Shown here piece after piece: positions 1-8,883 of a stretch of DNA of 64,000 nt (its first letter is position 1; each line of letters begins with the position of its first letter). Made by a program: the position numbers and the translations under genes. Source of the stretch: Bacteroidales bacterium (GTDB lineage: Bacteria > Bacteroidota > Bacteroidia > Bacteroidales > UBA932); the NCBI GenBank assembly GCA_017548445.1, contig JAFYZZ010000027.1, forward strand, positions 31,506-95,505, in the 5' to 3' direction. The notes below the pieces were generated by a model. That model worked only from the letters and a program-made list of their open reading frames with translations. It did no database searches and was not told the origin of the DNA.

Positions 1-17
1 TCACCCGGTTCTAGCGC

Positions 18-1913
18 TTACTGCAGCAGCTTCTCGCTGCGCGCGATGAAGTCCGCCAGGGCCTTGCCTTTCAGCATTCCGTTGCCCAGCAGGGCGAGGT
101 CCACCACCTGATGCAGCAGTTCGCTGTCCTTGGCAAAGTCAGCCGCCGAAACCTCGGCGGCTTCTTTCTTGCCGCCCCAGATCTTCGCGATCAGCGGGTT
201 CTCCATATTCACGAGGATATTGTAGGCTTCCGGCATCGAGCCGTAGAAGTTCATCCCCCCGCCCAGGGCGCTCATCTCACGGTAGCGGCGCATAAACTCG
301 CTTTGGGTGATAAGCACCGGCGCAGCGGTCTCGCCAAGGTTCTGCGCGTCCACCAGGTAGTCGTTGCCCTCGGGCAGGACGGCCTTGAAAAGCTCGTCCA
401 GTACCTTCTTGTCGTCTTCGCTCATCTCCGGCTTTACCTTCTCCTCCTTGGGGATGAGGTTGTCCACGGAGTCGCTGTCCACGCGGGCGAAGCGGGTATG
501 CTCCACCTTGGCCTCCAGCAGGTTCACGAAGTGGCTGTCCAGTTCGCAGTCCATCAGCAGGACGTCGTAGCCCCGGTTCTTCGCGGCCTCGATCCACCCG
601 TACTGCTCGGCGGGCTTGGTGGCGTACAGGTACACCACGGTCTTGTCCTTGTCGGTCTGCGCCGGCTCGATGGCGGTGCGGTAGTCGTCCAGGCTGAAAT
701 ACTTGCCGTCGGTGTTCTTCAGCAGGGCGAACTTGAGGGCGCGCTCGCAGAACTTCTCGTCCGAGAGCATCCCGTACTCGATGAAGAGTTTGATGTTGTC
801 CCACTTCTGCTCGAACTGTTCGCGCTGCTCCTTGAAGATTTCTTCCAGGCGGTCGGCCACCTTCTTGGTGATATAGGTGCTGATCTTCTTGACGTTGGCG
901 TCGCTCTGCAGGTAGCTGCGGCTCACATTCAGCGGGATGTCCGGCGAATCGATCACGCCGTGCAGCAGGGTCAGGAAGTCCGGCACGATGTTGTCCACGT
1001 GGTCCGTGACGAACATCTGGTTGCAGTAGAGCTGGATCTTGTTCTTGTCGATGGCCATCCGCTCCTTGATCTTCGGGAAGTACAGCACGCCGGTGAGGGT
1101 GAAGGGGTAATCGACGTTCAGGTGGATCCAGAACATCGGCTCCTCCTCCATCGGGTAGAGCTCCTTGTAGAATTTGAGGTAATCCTCATCCTTCAGTTCG
1201 GACGGGGCCTTGGTCCAGATGGGTTCGATGCCGTTGATGACGTTGTCCTCGTCGGTCTCCACGCTCTTGCCGTCCTTCCATTCGGTCTTCTTGCCGAACA
1301 CCACCGGCACGGGCATAAACTTGCAGTACTTGCCGAGCAGCTGCGAGATGCGGCCCTTCTGGGCGAACTCCTCGGAGTCGTCGTCGAGGTAAAGGGTGAT
1401 CTCGGTACCGCGGTCTTCCTTCTTGCCTTCCGTCATCGAGTACTCCGGCGAGCCGTCGCAGGACCAGCGGACCGGCTTGGCGCCTTCCTGCCAGCTGAGG
1501 GTGTCGATGGTGACCTTCTTGCTGACCATAAAGGCCGAGTAGAAGCCCAGACCGAAGTGGCCGATGATGGAGTTGATCTGGTCCTTGTATTTCTCAAGGA
1601 ACTCGCCGGCCGAGGAGAAAGCGATCTGGTTGATGTAGCGGTCCACCTCGTCTTCGGTCATACCGATGCCGCGGTCGACGATCTTGAGGGTCTTTTTCTT
1701 CTCGTCCAGCTCGACGCTGACTTTCAGTTCGCCGAGTTCGCCCTTGAAGTCGCCGCTGGAGGCGAGGGCCTGGAGCTTGCGGGTGGCGTCGACGGCGTTG
1801 GCGACGAGTTCGCGCAGGAAGATTTCGTGGTCGGAATAGAGGAACTGCTTGATTACCGGGAAGATGTTCTCGGTGGTCACGCCGATTTTGCCTTTTAGAG
1901 TCTTGGTTGCCAT
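18..1913 (-). CDS. htpG: Molecular chaperone HtpG (Hsp90)
   Basis: Cytosolic ATP-dependent chaperone of the Hsp90 family, 631 residues, the normal bacterial length. The N-terminal GHKL ATPase domain (about 1-230) shows the family signatures: the helix with ELVANAVDA, the DRGIGM loop, and the glycine-rich lid GHFGLGFYSAFM near residue 120. The middle domain carries the conserved segment around PLNVSRSYLQ near residue 340, and a C-terminal dimerisation region follows. The start ATG lies beside the first conserved block (TENIFPVIKQFLYS). The gene is the last of a minus-strand row and is separated from the receptor gene upstream by a structured repeat (1935-2054). I see no clear TAnnTTTG promoter box directly upstream. 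Confidence 0.97.
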   Translation of the reverse strand: MATKTLKGKIGVTTENIFPVIKQFLYSDHEIFLRELVANAVDATRKLQALASSGDFKGELGELKVSVELDEKKKTLKIVDRGIGMTEDEVDRYINQIAFSSAGEFLEKYKDQINSIIGHFGLGFYSAFMVSKKVTIDTLSWQEGAKPVRWSCDGSPEYSMTEGKKEDRGTEITLYLDDDSEEFAQKGRISQLLGKYCKFMPVPVVFGKKTEWKDGKSVETDEDNVINGIEPIWTKAPSELKDEDYLKFYKELYPMEEEPMFWIHLNVDYPFTLTGVLYFPKIKERMAIDKNKIQLYCNQMFVTDHVDNIVPDFLTLLHGVIDSPDIPLNVSRSYLQSDANVKKISTYITKKVADRLEEIFKEQREQFEQKWDNIKLFIEYGMLSDEKFCERALKFALLKNTDGKYFSLDDYRTAIEPAQTDKDKTVVYLYATKPAEQYGWIEAAKNRGYDVLLMDCELDSHFVNLLEAKVEHTRFARVDSDSVDNLIPKEEKVKPEMSEDDKKVLDELFKAVLPEGNDYLVDAQNLGETAAPVLITQSEFMRRYREMSALGGGMNFYGSMPEAYNILVNMENPLIAKIWGGKKEAAEVSAADFAKDSELLHQVVDLALLGNGMLKGKALADFIARSEKLLQ

Positions 1914-1934
1914 ATTGTTGCTTTTATTTATCGT

Positions 1935-2054
1935 CTACTGGCAGTGCCGCCTGCAAAACCGTAGCCGCCCGTGGCTCGTGAACGGGGGGACCGCAAGCGA
2001 AGCGACGCGGTGGGATGAGCGAAGCGAAGTTTTGCAGGCGGCAGCTGCCAGTAG
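1935..2054 (-). repeat. Structured dispersed repeat, copy A
   Basis: Near-perfect inverted repeat: the left arm 1935-1959 and right arm 2029-2054 are complementary except for one extra base in the right arm. The arms enclose a core (1964-2014, read on the minus strand) that matches a core at 37227-37278. The shared core includes CGCTTCGCTTGCGGTCCCC. The arms of the two copies are unrelated in sequence, but both show the same hairpin with a one-base arm difference. It fills the 172-base gap between htpG and the receptor gene. No function is known to me. Confidence 0.75.
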
Positions 2055-2085
2055 ATAAAACAAATGGCGTTCCAATGACAAATTG

Positions 2086-4983
2086 TCACCACCGTCCCCG
2101 GTTCCCGCCGCCGTTCCAATTGCCACCCCGGTTTCCGTTCCAATTGCCATTCCGGTTGCCGTTCCCGTTTCCGCCGCCGTTTCCGCCACCGTTTCCGCCA
2201 CCCATCGAATTGAATCGGTAGGCAAACGTGAAGAAGATGTAGCGGCCGAAGTTGTGCGTCCAGCTGTACCGGACGAAGTCGGACCCCATCGAGGTGGAGA
2301 AACCCGTGTTCTGGTTGAAGATGTCGTTGGCGCTGACGGCTATGTCGAAGTTGTTGCGGGGGCCGAAGCGGGCGCCGATGTTGAGGTTGAGGATATTGTC
2401 GTTGATCTGCGCATAGGTGAGGCCCTGGGTGAAGACCTTGTTGTAGTTGCCTCCGGCGTACAGGTGCTTCAGGATATTGTTGATTTCGAAGCCGACCGTC
2501 AGCCTCTCGGTAAAGTAGCTCACGTCGTCCTTCTCGGAATTGGACGAATGGATGTACGAACCCGTGCCGCGGACGTTCAGGCGGAGGTTCCGCGAGAAAT
2601 TGGTGTTCATCGCCAGCGTGAGCGTGGGCCTGTAGTTCGCCGTGACGGTCAGCTTGTCGTTCACATAGGAGGGCGAGTTGTCCCAGTTCATCGACACGAC
2701 GGTCCTGAGGATGCTGTTGATCTTCTTCAGCTGGCTCTCGAGTTCGGCGTTCGCCGATGCGCTGTAGCTGTGGGCCACGTTCTCGTAGGTGCTGAGGGTG
2801 GACTGAGCCGGCATCGTATAGTCGTAGTCGGGCAGGTAGGTGGCCGTGGCGTAATAGATGCGGCGGTTCACGATGACGTCGTTGTTGACCCGGAAATTGG
2901 CGGAGAACGAGAACGACGAGAAGTTGCGTGCCGCACGCCGGCGGTTCTCGCTGGCGGCGAGGGTCGCACGGGCCTCTTTCCCAAGCACCGTGCTGTACGA
3001 GAACGAGAAGGCGTGCGAGACGCTCTGCCTCAGGGAAGGGTTGCCCGCGGAGACCGAATAGAGGTTGGAGTTGTCCAGACGCGGGCGGACCTGCTCGAGC
3101 GAGGGAACCGAATTGGAGGCCGTGTAATTGAACATCCAGTCGTCCACCATCTTGTCCGTCCCGAAGCGGATGCGGCCGGTCCAGGCGTTGAAAGGCTTCA
3201 CGTAGCAGCTCTCTTCCGGGAAGTAATCCACGCGACCCAGCCGGGTGGAACCGTATCCGACGGTCACCCGCAGGTTGGCCTGCAGCTTTTCGAAATACTG
3301 CCTGTAGGTTAGGGTTCCGGACTGGACGCGGTTGTCGTGCGTGAGATGCTCCGTGTTCACGCTGTCGGTCCGCACGGCATAGGGGTCCGTCATATCCATC
3401 GCAATCCGTTCGCTGACCCGGTGGGTGTCCGTGAACCCGTACCCGAGTTCCAGGCTGTGGCGGTTGGAAAAGCGGTAGGTGATGCTCGGGGTGAAGCCGT
3501 AGCTCCGGTTTCCGCCGGAGGAATCGATGTCCAGCACCTTCACGGCGATGGTGGACGTGGTGGTATCGACCTTGGCCGAGAAGCCGTCGTTGCTCCCGCT
3601 GCTGAAATTGGCGCCCAGACCAAGGTACAGTTTGCCGGCTATGCCCTTGTTGAAATTGAAATTGCTGCTGAAGGACTGGCTCCTGGTGTCAGAGACCGTG
3701 CTGGACGAAGTTCCCTGCCTGGGCAGCTGGTCCTGGTAGTTGTAGTTGCTGCTCAGGGAACGGGTGTGGCCGTCGGTGATGCTGTAGTTGGCGGTCAGTC
3801 GGATGGTGCCGTCCTTGAGGCTCTTGCGGCCGTTCAGCGAGAACCGGTGCACGCCGCTGGTCTGATCCGAATGGGAGGAGTTCAAGGATTCCCGGAAGTC
3901 GTATGCGGCCGTGGGGAAATAGGTCTGCTGCGAACGGGATTCATTCACGGTGTAGTTGTTCGTATAGGAATAGCTTCCTCCGATGCTGGCCAGGACGAAA
4001 TTCCGGGCCTCCTTGCTCATCCAGCGCCGGGTCACGCCCGCCGACACGCTGATGGCCCTGAGGTCGGCCGCGCCGCCGCTTCTCGCGTTCCGGAACGCGT
4101 TGCCGCGGCGCCTGGCGGATGCGTCGTTGATATTGTTGATGTTGAAGCTCAGGTCGGCCTGCAGGCTTTCCGAAGAAAGGTTCAGCGAGCCGCCGGCCGT
4201 ATAACGGAACTTGTGATAAAGGCTGTCCGTGTCGAAGCCCGCGCCGGTGAGGAAATTCCCGTTCAGCACCATCTTGGGCTTGTTTTTGGTCTCTATGTCG
4301 ATGACCCGCTGCTTCTCCTCGTTGAGGCTCACCACGTGGTTGGGATCCTTGTTGGCGTACTCGGTAAAGGACTTGATAGCGGCCACCTCTTCTGCCGGGA
4401 GCTGCTCCAGGGCGCGCATCGGGTCGTCGCTGAACAGCAGCGCGCCGTCGATATAAACGGTGGCGAGTTCCTCGTCGAGGATGGAAACGCCGTCGTCGCT
4501 GACCTTGACTCCCGGCATCTGCTCCAGCAGGTCGATGGCCATCTCTCCCTTGTTGTACTTGACCGCGTTGGGATTGAACACGAGGGTGTCCTCCTTGACC
4601 GACAGCACGGTGGCCGTCTCGGTCAGGACGGCTTCCGCGAGCATAATGTCGGACGGACGGAGTTCGACGATGATCTTGTTCTCCCCCGCCTTCACGTTCA
4701 TAGAGCGGCGCATCTCCTCATAGCCCAACAGGCTGATGGTGACGTCCGCCCGACCTGCGGGAACGTTTCGGATGGTGAAGGTGCCCTTGTCGCCGACGAC
4801 GGCGTACAAGGTATCTTTCCGTACTTCAGGAACGACGATGACCACGGCTCCCGTGCCGGGAGATTCTTCTTCATCTTCGTTTTCGGGGAGGAGCGTGACG
4901 GTTCCCGTAACTGTTCCGCGCTGTTGCGCAAAGGCAGAAAAGGATAACAGGAGCACCGCGAGCAGGAGGGCGATCTTCTTCAT
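2086..4983 (-). CDS. Outer-membrane beta-barrel receptor-like protein (TonB-receptor related) with Gly/Asn-rich tail
   Basis: 965 residues. A Sec signal peptide (about 1-19, ending AFAQ) is followed by a carboxypeptidase-regulatory-like fold (about 20-115: 'GTVTGTV' start, 'KGTFTIRNVPAG', 'LLGYEE'). A plug-like region (about 115-230, with 'LEQMPGVKV' and 'TVYIDGALL') and a long beta-barrel follow. This is the layout of Bacteroidota outer-membrane beta-barrel proteins related to TonB-dependent receptors; no SusD partner is adjacent, so the ligand is unknown. Unusually, the last strand (ending FAYRF) is followed by about 37 residues of low complexity made of G, N, R and W, so the protein does not end on the usual C-terminal aromatic. 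A TATTTTTG box (5016-5023, minus strand) precedes the start by about 32 bases. Confidence 0.85.
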   Translation of the reverse strand: MKKIALLLAVLLLSFSAFAQQRGTVTGTVTLLPENEDEEESPGTGAVVIVVPEVRKDTLYAVVGDKGTFTIRNVPAGRADVTISLLGYEEMRRSMNVKAGENKIIVELRPSDIMLAEAVLTETATVLSVKEDTLVFNPNAVKYNKGEMAIDLLEQMPGVKVSDDGVSILDEELATVYIDGALLFSDDPMRALEQLPAEEVAAIKSFTEYANKDPNHVVSLNEEKQRVIDIETKNKPKMVLNGNFLTGAGFDTDSLYHKFRYTAGGSLNLSSESLQADLSFNINNINDASARRRGNAFRNARSGGAADLRAISVSAGVTRRWMSKEARNFVLASIGGSYSYTNNYTVNESRSQQTYFPTAAYDFRESLNSSHSDQTSGVHRFSLNGRKSLKDGTIRLTANYSITDGHTRSLSSNYNYQDQLPRQGTSSSTVSDTRSQSFSSNFNFNKGIAGKLYLGLGANFSSGSNDGFSAKVDTTTSTIAVKVLDIDSSGGNRSYGFTPSITYRFSNRHSLELGYGFTDTHRVSERIAMDMTDPYAVRTDSVNTEHLTHDNRVQSGTLTYRQYFEKLQANLRVTVGYGSTRLGRVDYFPEESCYVKPFNAWTGRIRFGTDKMVDDWMFNYTASNSVPSLEQVRPRLDNSNLYSVSAGNPSLRQSVSHAFSFSYSTVLGKEARATLAASENRRRAARNFSSFSFSANFRVNNDVIVNRRIYYATATYLPDYDYTMPAQSTLSTYENVAHSYSASANAELESQLKKINSILRTVVSMNWDNSPSYVNDKLTVTANYRPTLTLAMNTNFSRNLRLNVRGTGSYIHSSNSEKDDVSYFTERLTVGFEINNILKHLYAGGNYNKVFTQGLTYAQINDNILNLNIGARFGPRNNFDIAVSANDIFNQNTGFSTSMGSDFVRYSWTHNFGRYIFFTFAYRFNSMGGGNGGGNGGGNGNGNRNGNWNGNRGGNWNGGGNRGRW
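2089..2200 (-). repeat. Low-complexity Gly/Asn codon repeat in the receptor C-terminus
   Basis: The 3' end of the receptor gene consists of degenerate short units encoding GGGN, NGNW/NGNR and GGNW. The units start just after the final beta-strand codons. Tandem units of this kind can vary in number between strains. Confidence 0.7.
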
Positions 4984-5015
4984 TGGTCAATAATTGGTTT
5001 TGGCGCACTTATATG

Positions 5016-5023
5016 CAAAAATA
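5016..5023 (-). promoter_or_regulatory. -7 box (TATTTTTG) of the outer-membrane receptor gene
   Basis: Exact match to TAnnTTTG on the minus strand, about 32 bases upstream of the receptor start. It overlaps the T-tract side of the fadD terminator, and no good -33 TTG is seen at the right distance. Confidence 0.45.
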
Positions 5024-5053
5024 GGGCCCCGTACAACGCCGGGGCCCTATTTT
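5018..5053 (-). terminator. Rho-independent terminator after the acyl-CoA synthetase
   Basis: Perfect stem of about 13-14 bp (5018-5030 with 5041-5053; AAAATAGGGCCCC type) with a loop of about 10 bases and a flanking T run on the minus strand. It lies just past the stop codon at 5071. Confidence 0.8.
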
Positions 5054-5070
5054 AAACGAAAACCTGCAGA

Positions 5071-6717
5071 TTATTTGTACAGGAAGCGCTTGATGCTCAT
5101 CTTCGGGGTCTTCTCGAAGGGGACGAGCACAGTCTCGACCTTGGCGATCTGGCTGTAGGCAGGCAGCTGGCGGTTGGCGCCGACACGGATTTTCTCCGGG
5201 AGGTCGGACACGGCCTCGTCGTCCAGCTTGGCGTTCTTGATGCCGTCCTTGTCCAGATACACCAGGGCGACGATCTTGCCCGCGCGGTCCACCACGACCG
5301 ACTCGCTCACGAACGGCTGGTTGTTCACGATGGCCTCGAGTTCCTCGGGATAGACGTTCTGGCCGTTGGCGGTGAGGATCATACTCTTGGAGCGGCCCTT
5401 GATGAAGATGTTGCCGTCCTTGTCCATAATGCCCAGGTCGCCGGTGCGCAGGAAGCCGTCCTCGGTGAAGGCGTTGGCGGAAGCCTCCGGGTTCTTGAAG
5501 TAGCCGATGGTGATGTTCTCGCCCTTGGCCTGGATCTCGCCGGCGATGTGCTGGGGATCCTCGGAGTCGATGCGCACGACGGCACAGTCGACAGGCTTGC
5601 CGCAGGAGCCCGGGACGTACTTGGTCCAGTGCTCATAAGCCAGCAGCGGGCAGGCCTCGGTCATACCGTAGCCCACGAGGTAAGGGAACTTGATCTTCTT
5701 GAAGATCTTCTCGACTTCCGGATTCAGGGCGGCGCCGCCCATAATGAACTCCTGCACGTTGCCGCCGAAGGCCTGCACCAGGCCATCCTTGATCTTCTTG
5801 TAGATGATCCGGTTCACACCGGGGACCTTCAGCAGGAACTTCACGGCGGGCTTGTCGATGGTGGGCTTGATCTTGGACTTGTAAATCTTCTCCATCACGA
5901 GGGGAACCGTGATGAGCAGGTAGGGCTTCACGTCGGCGAAGGCCTTCAGCAGGGTGGCCGGGGTCGGGGCCTTGCCCAGCCAGTAGATGGCCGTGCCGTT
6001 GCAGAGCGGGTAGATGAACTCGATCACGAGGCCGTACATATGGGCCATCGGGAGCATCGAGACCATCTTGTCGCCCGCGGGGACGTTGCGCTGGCTGAAG
6101 TCCACGTTCGCGCTGAAGTTGCGGTAGGTCAGCATCACGCCCTTGGGATCGCCGGTGGAGCCGGAGGTGTAGTTGATGGTGGACAGGTTGTCCCAGTTGT
6201 CGGTGGGGAACACCACGTCGCCGGGACCGAAGCCGTCGGGCCATTTGGCGGCGAACAGGGCGTCCATCTCGCCGTAAGCGGCGGCAACCTTGTCGGAGGC
6301 GGCGTAGAGGAGTTTCCAGGTGTCGATGTCCACGACGAAACGGACGTCCGGCATCTTGGCGACGTCCATCTGTTTGAACTTGTCCTCGTTGGTGAAGAGG
6401 GCGATGCTCTCGGAATGGTTCACCAGGAAGCAGGCGCTGTCGGCGGTAAAGTCTGCCAGCAGCGGCACGATCACGGTCTCATACGTGTTGACGGCGAGGT
6501 AGGACATACCCCAGCGGGCGCCGTTGCGGGCCCAGAGGGCGATCTTTTCGCCTTTCTTGATGCCGAGTTTTTCGAAGACGAGGTGGAATTTCTCGATCTG
6601 AGTGGCCATCTGGCCGTAGGTGAAAGACTCGCCGCCGATGCTGTTGAGGGCGGCCTTGTCCCAGAATTTGCGCGTCGCATTCTGCAGGCGCTCCAGGTAG
6701 TGCGGATATTTTTCCAT
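5071..6717 (-). CDS. Long-chain fatty acid--CoA ligase (AMP-forming)
   Basis: 548 residues, ANL superfamily. It activates a fatty acid with ATP to acyl-AMP and then acyl-CoA. The P-loop-like motif INYTSGSTGDPKG is near residue 185; 'YGMTEACPLL' (A5 region) is near 350; 'LRTGDLGIMDKDGNIFIKGR' motifs lie near 435; the C-terminal lysine region 'KTPKMSIKRFLYK' ends the protein. It resembles the FadD/LC-FACS group found in Bacteroidota, but the substrate chain length cannot be read from sequence. It is transcribed alone, with a promoter at 6750-6780 and a strong terminator at 5018-5053. Confidence 0.93.
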   Translation of the reverse strand: MEKYPHYLERLQNATRKFWDKAALNSIGGESFTYGQMATQIEKFHLVFEKLGIKKGEKIALWARNGARWGMSYLAVNTYETVIVPLLADFTADSACFLVNHSESIALFTNEDKFKQMDVAKMPDVRFVVDIDTWKLLYAASDKVAAAYGEMDALFAAKWPDGFGPGDVVFPTDNWDNLSTINYTSGSTGDPKGVMLTYRNFSANVDFSQRNVPAGDKMVSMLPMAHMYGLVIEFIYPLCNGTAIYWLGKAPTPATLLKAFADVKPYLLITVPLVMEKIYKSKIKPTIDKPAVKFLLKVPGVNRIIYKKIKDGLVQAFGGNVQEFIMGGAALNPEVEKIFKKIKFPYLVGYGMTEACPLLAYEHWTKYVPGSCGKPVDCAVVRIDSEDPQHIAGEIQAKGENITIGYFKNPEASANAFTEDGFLRTGDLGIMDKDGNIFIKGRSKSMILTANGQNVYPEELEAIVNNQPFVSESVVVDRAGKIVALVYLDKDGIKNAKLDDEAVSDLPEKIRVGANRQLPAYSQIAKVETVLVPFEKTPKMSIKRFLYK

Positions 6718-6749
6718 TGTGATTGTAGTGGGTTTTCGGTTTTATCCCT

Positions 6750-6780
6750 CAAATTTACTGCTCGAAGCGCTTTTTTGCAA
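6750..6780 (-). promoter_or_regulatory. Bacteroidota-type promoter of the acyl-CoA synthetase gene
   Basis: TAAATTTG (-7, 6750-6757) with TTG about 23 bases upstream (6778-6780), giving a leader of roughly 30 bases before the ATG at 6717. Confidence 0.65.
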
Positions 6781-6847
6781 TCCTTCGCGTGCGTATGTGG
6801 CGAATTATTCCGATATTTGGGGCGAAATCAATTCATTAGGGGTGAAA

Positions 6848-7684
6848 ATGGAAAGGAAAAAACCGATCGTCGCGCTGATCTACGATTTCGACGGCACGCT
6901 CTCGCCGGGCAATATGCAGGAGTTCGGATTCATCCAGGCCGTCGGCAAGACGGCCGACGAGTTCTGGAAGATGAGCGACAGCATCGCCATCGGGCAGGAC
7001 GCCTCCAACGTGCTGTCCTATATGAAACTGATGTTCGACGAAGCCCGGAAGAACGGCATCCCCCTGCGACGCGAGGAGTTCCGCCGCTTCGGGCAGGACA
7101 TCGAGCTCTTCGAAGGGGTTCGGGAGTGGTTCCGCCTCGTGAACAATTACGGCCGGCGTCACGGTGTGCGCATCGAGCACTACATCAATTCCTCCGGGCT
7201 CAAGGAGATCATCGAAGGCAGCCCCATCGCCCACGAGTTCAAGCACGTCTTCGCCGGCACCTTCATCTACAACGCCGACGGCGAGGCGGAGTGGCCGGGC
7301 ATCGCCGTGGACTACACCGCCAAGACGCAGTTCCTCTTCAAGATCAGCAAGGGCATCTTCAGCGCCCGCGACAACAAGCAGGTCAACGCCTCGATGGCCG
7401 AGGACAAGAAGCGCATCCCCTTCACGCATATGATCTACTTCGGCGACGGCGACACCGACGTCCCCTGTATGAAGATCGTGGGGATGTTCGGAGGCCACTC
7501 CATCGCCGTCTATGATCCTGAGAACGAAAGGAAGAAGGCCACGGCCGCGAAGCTCAAGCGCCAGGGGCGCGTGGCGTTCGCCGTACCGGCCGTCTACACG
7601 GCACAAAGCCCCGCCTTCCGCGTGGTCACGGCCATCATCGACAAAATAAAAGCCGACTCGGTGCTGAGCCGGCTCTCGAAATAA
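6848..7684 (+). CDS. HAD-superfamily phosphatase (phosphoserine-phosphatase-like)
   Basis: 278 residues. HAD motif I is 'YDFDGTL' near residue 10 (nucleophile and acid/base Asp), 'NSSG' near 105 fits motif II, a conserved Lys precedes motif III, and 'YFGDGDTDVPCM' near 200 is motif IV with the Mg-binding aspartates. I chose the ATG at 6848 because the conserved MERKKPIVALIYDF begins there; longer readings start inside the divergent promoter region. A GATATTTG sequence (6812-6819, one mismatch to TAnnTTTG) may be its -7 box. The physiological substrate is unknown. Confidence 0.85.
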   Translation: MERKKPIVALIYDFDGTLSPGNMQEFGFIQAVGKTADEFWKMSDSIAIGQDASNVLSYMKLMFDEARKNGIPLRREEFRRFGQDIELFEGVREWFRLVNNYGRRHGVRIEHYINSSGLKEIIEGSPIAHEFKHVFAGTFIYNADGEAEWPGIAVDYTAKTQFLFKISKGIFSARDNKQVNASMAEDKKRIPFTHMIYFGDGDTDVPCMKIVGMFGGHSIAVYDPENERKKATAAKLKRQGRVAFAVPAVYTAQSPAFRVVTAIIDKIKADSVLSRLSK

Positions 7685-7696
7685 GGAATCATTCCG

Positions 7697-8881
7697 TCAT
7701 TCACCGGCTTGACCGGAGGATCCCACACAGGCGATGTGCGCCTCAGGCGCTTCCATTATGTTCCAGGACAGCACGGCGCCTGCGAACCCGTGGCGCAACA
7801 CGGCTTCCAGCGATTCCTTCACATACTCCGGCGAAGTCTCCGCCACGCCTTCGCGGTAGTTGATTTCGATCCCAGGATACTTGGCGCACGGATAGGGCTC
7901 CATCGCCTTCAGCTGCGAGTCCAGGAACTCCAGGTCCATCTTGAAATCCGGATAGCCGGAGGCACCGGGGACGGACTCCCGAAGCAGTTCGTACTCGAAA
8001 CCCATCCCGGCCGGGGCGTCCGTCATCCGGTACAGCATCGGTTTGATGAAGTCCGCGTGCTGTGCGAGGATCTCATAGTCCTGCCCCACGAAGGGCGCCA
8101 TAAAGGGCGCGAACAGATCCATCCCGATCTCGAGTCCGCGGCTCCGGAGGCTGTCGGCGACGGCCGCCACGGCACCGCTGACGATATGTCCCTTGGCGCG
8201 GAAGAAGGCCGCGGCGATCGGGTCCTCGAAACGGAAACCGCCCGCAGGGTCATAGCCGCTGACGGACAGGAAGGAGTCGCCCTTCGCCAGCCAGGCTTCC
8301 CGCACCAGTTCCAGGTCGATCCCTTCTTCCGCGAAGCGTTCCTCGCATAGCGGACAGCCGCAGTTCAGCACGCCGCTGACCCCGCCCACGAAGGACTGGG
8401 TGCGGATGCGGTCCAGGAACACCCCGTCGAAACGGCAGTCGCTGAAATACTGGTCATACACCTCGATGACGCCCTCGGCGTTCAGCGGGTCGGAGGGGCA
8501 GTTGAAGCGGAAGCCCTCCCCTTCCGTCAGGTCGTAGTTGGCCGGGATCTCACCCCAAAGGTCCACCGCGGGAGAACTGTCGCAAACTTCCTCTGTCTCG
8601 GCGAAGACCGGAAGCCAGAGCAGCATCTTGATCCGCTTGGAGCGCAGGTACTTCCCTACCTTCTTGTAAACATCCTTGTCCAGGCTCCAGCCGATGATGA
8701 CCTTCCGCACGGGAATCTCGCGGCGGACGGAGTCGATGCGGCCGATGATCTGCTCCGCGGTATATTGCGGCGCATTCCAGCTACCCAGCGACACCTGGAC
8801 CACATAACCGGGCCCTGCCGGTTCCTTATGGCACGCGGCCAGAACCAGCAGGGCGGTTATCAGATATGCCAGTCTTTTCAA
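7697..8881 (-). CDS. Lipoprotein with glycoside-hydrolase-like TIM barrel, substrate unknown
   Basis: 394 residues with a lipoprotein signal (lipobox LAAC at 14-17). The remainder reads like a (beta/alpha)8 barrel: 'VIIGWSLDKDVYKKVGKYLRSK', 'MLLWLPVF', 'FDGVFLDRIR' near 150, 'GMDLFAPFM' and 'GAVLSWNIMEAP' at the end. A 'CGCPLCEERF' cluster near 175 may bind a metal. Such proteins are usually listed as putative glycosidases; I cannot assign a family. It starts 2 bases after the NCS2 permease stop codon and probably shares that transcript. Confidence 0.65.
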   Translation of the reverse strand: MKRLAYLITALLVLAACHKEPAGPGYVVQVSLGSWNAPQYTAEQIIGRIDSVRREIPVRKVIIGWSLDKDVYKKVGKYLRSKRIKMLLWLPVFAETEEVCDSSPAVDLWGEIPANYDLTEGEGFRFNCPSDPLNAEGVIEVYDQYFSDCRFDGVFLDRIRTQSFVGGVSGVLNCGCPLCEERFAEEGIDLELVREAWLAKGDSFLSVSGYDPAGGFRFEDPIAAAFFRAKGHIVSGAVAAVADSLRSRGLEIGMDLFAPFMAPFVGQDYEILAQHADFIKPMLYRMTDAPAGMGFEYELLRESVPGASGYPDFKMDLEFLDSQLKAMEPYPCAKYPGIEINYREGVAETSPEYVKESLEAVLRHGFAGAVLSWNIMEAPEAHIACVGSSGQAGE

Positions 8882-8883
8882 GG

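Noticed and set aside
111..1898. A 595-codon plus-strand frame opposite htpG
   Set aside because: Low-complexity Val/His/Leu-rich translation typical of antisense frames in high-GC genes; htpG is unambiguous.
1935..2054. Integron attC site
   Set aside because: The one-base arm difference recalls attC, but the conserved RYYYAAC/GTTRRRY ends are not evident and no integrase or cassette array is present.
2089..2200. Minisatellite or CRISPR-like array
   Set aside because: Units are short, degenerate, in frame with the receptor gene and have no spacers.
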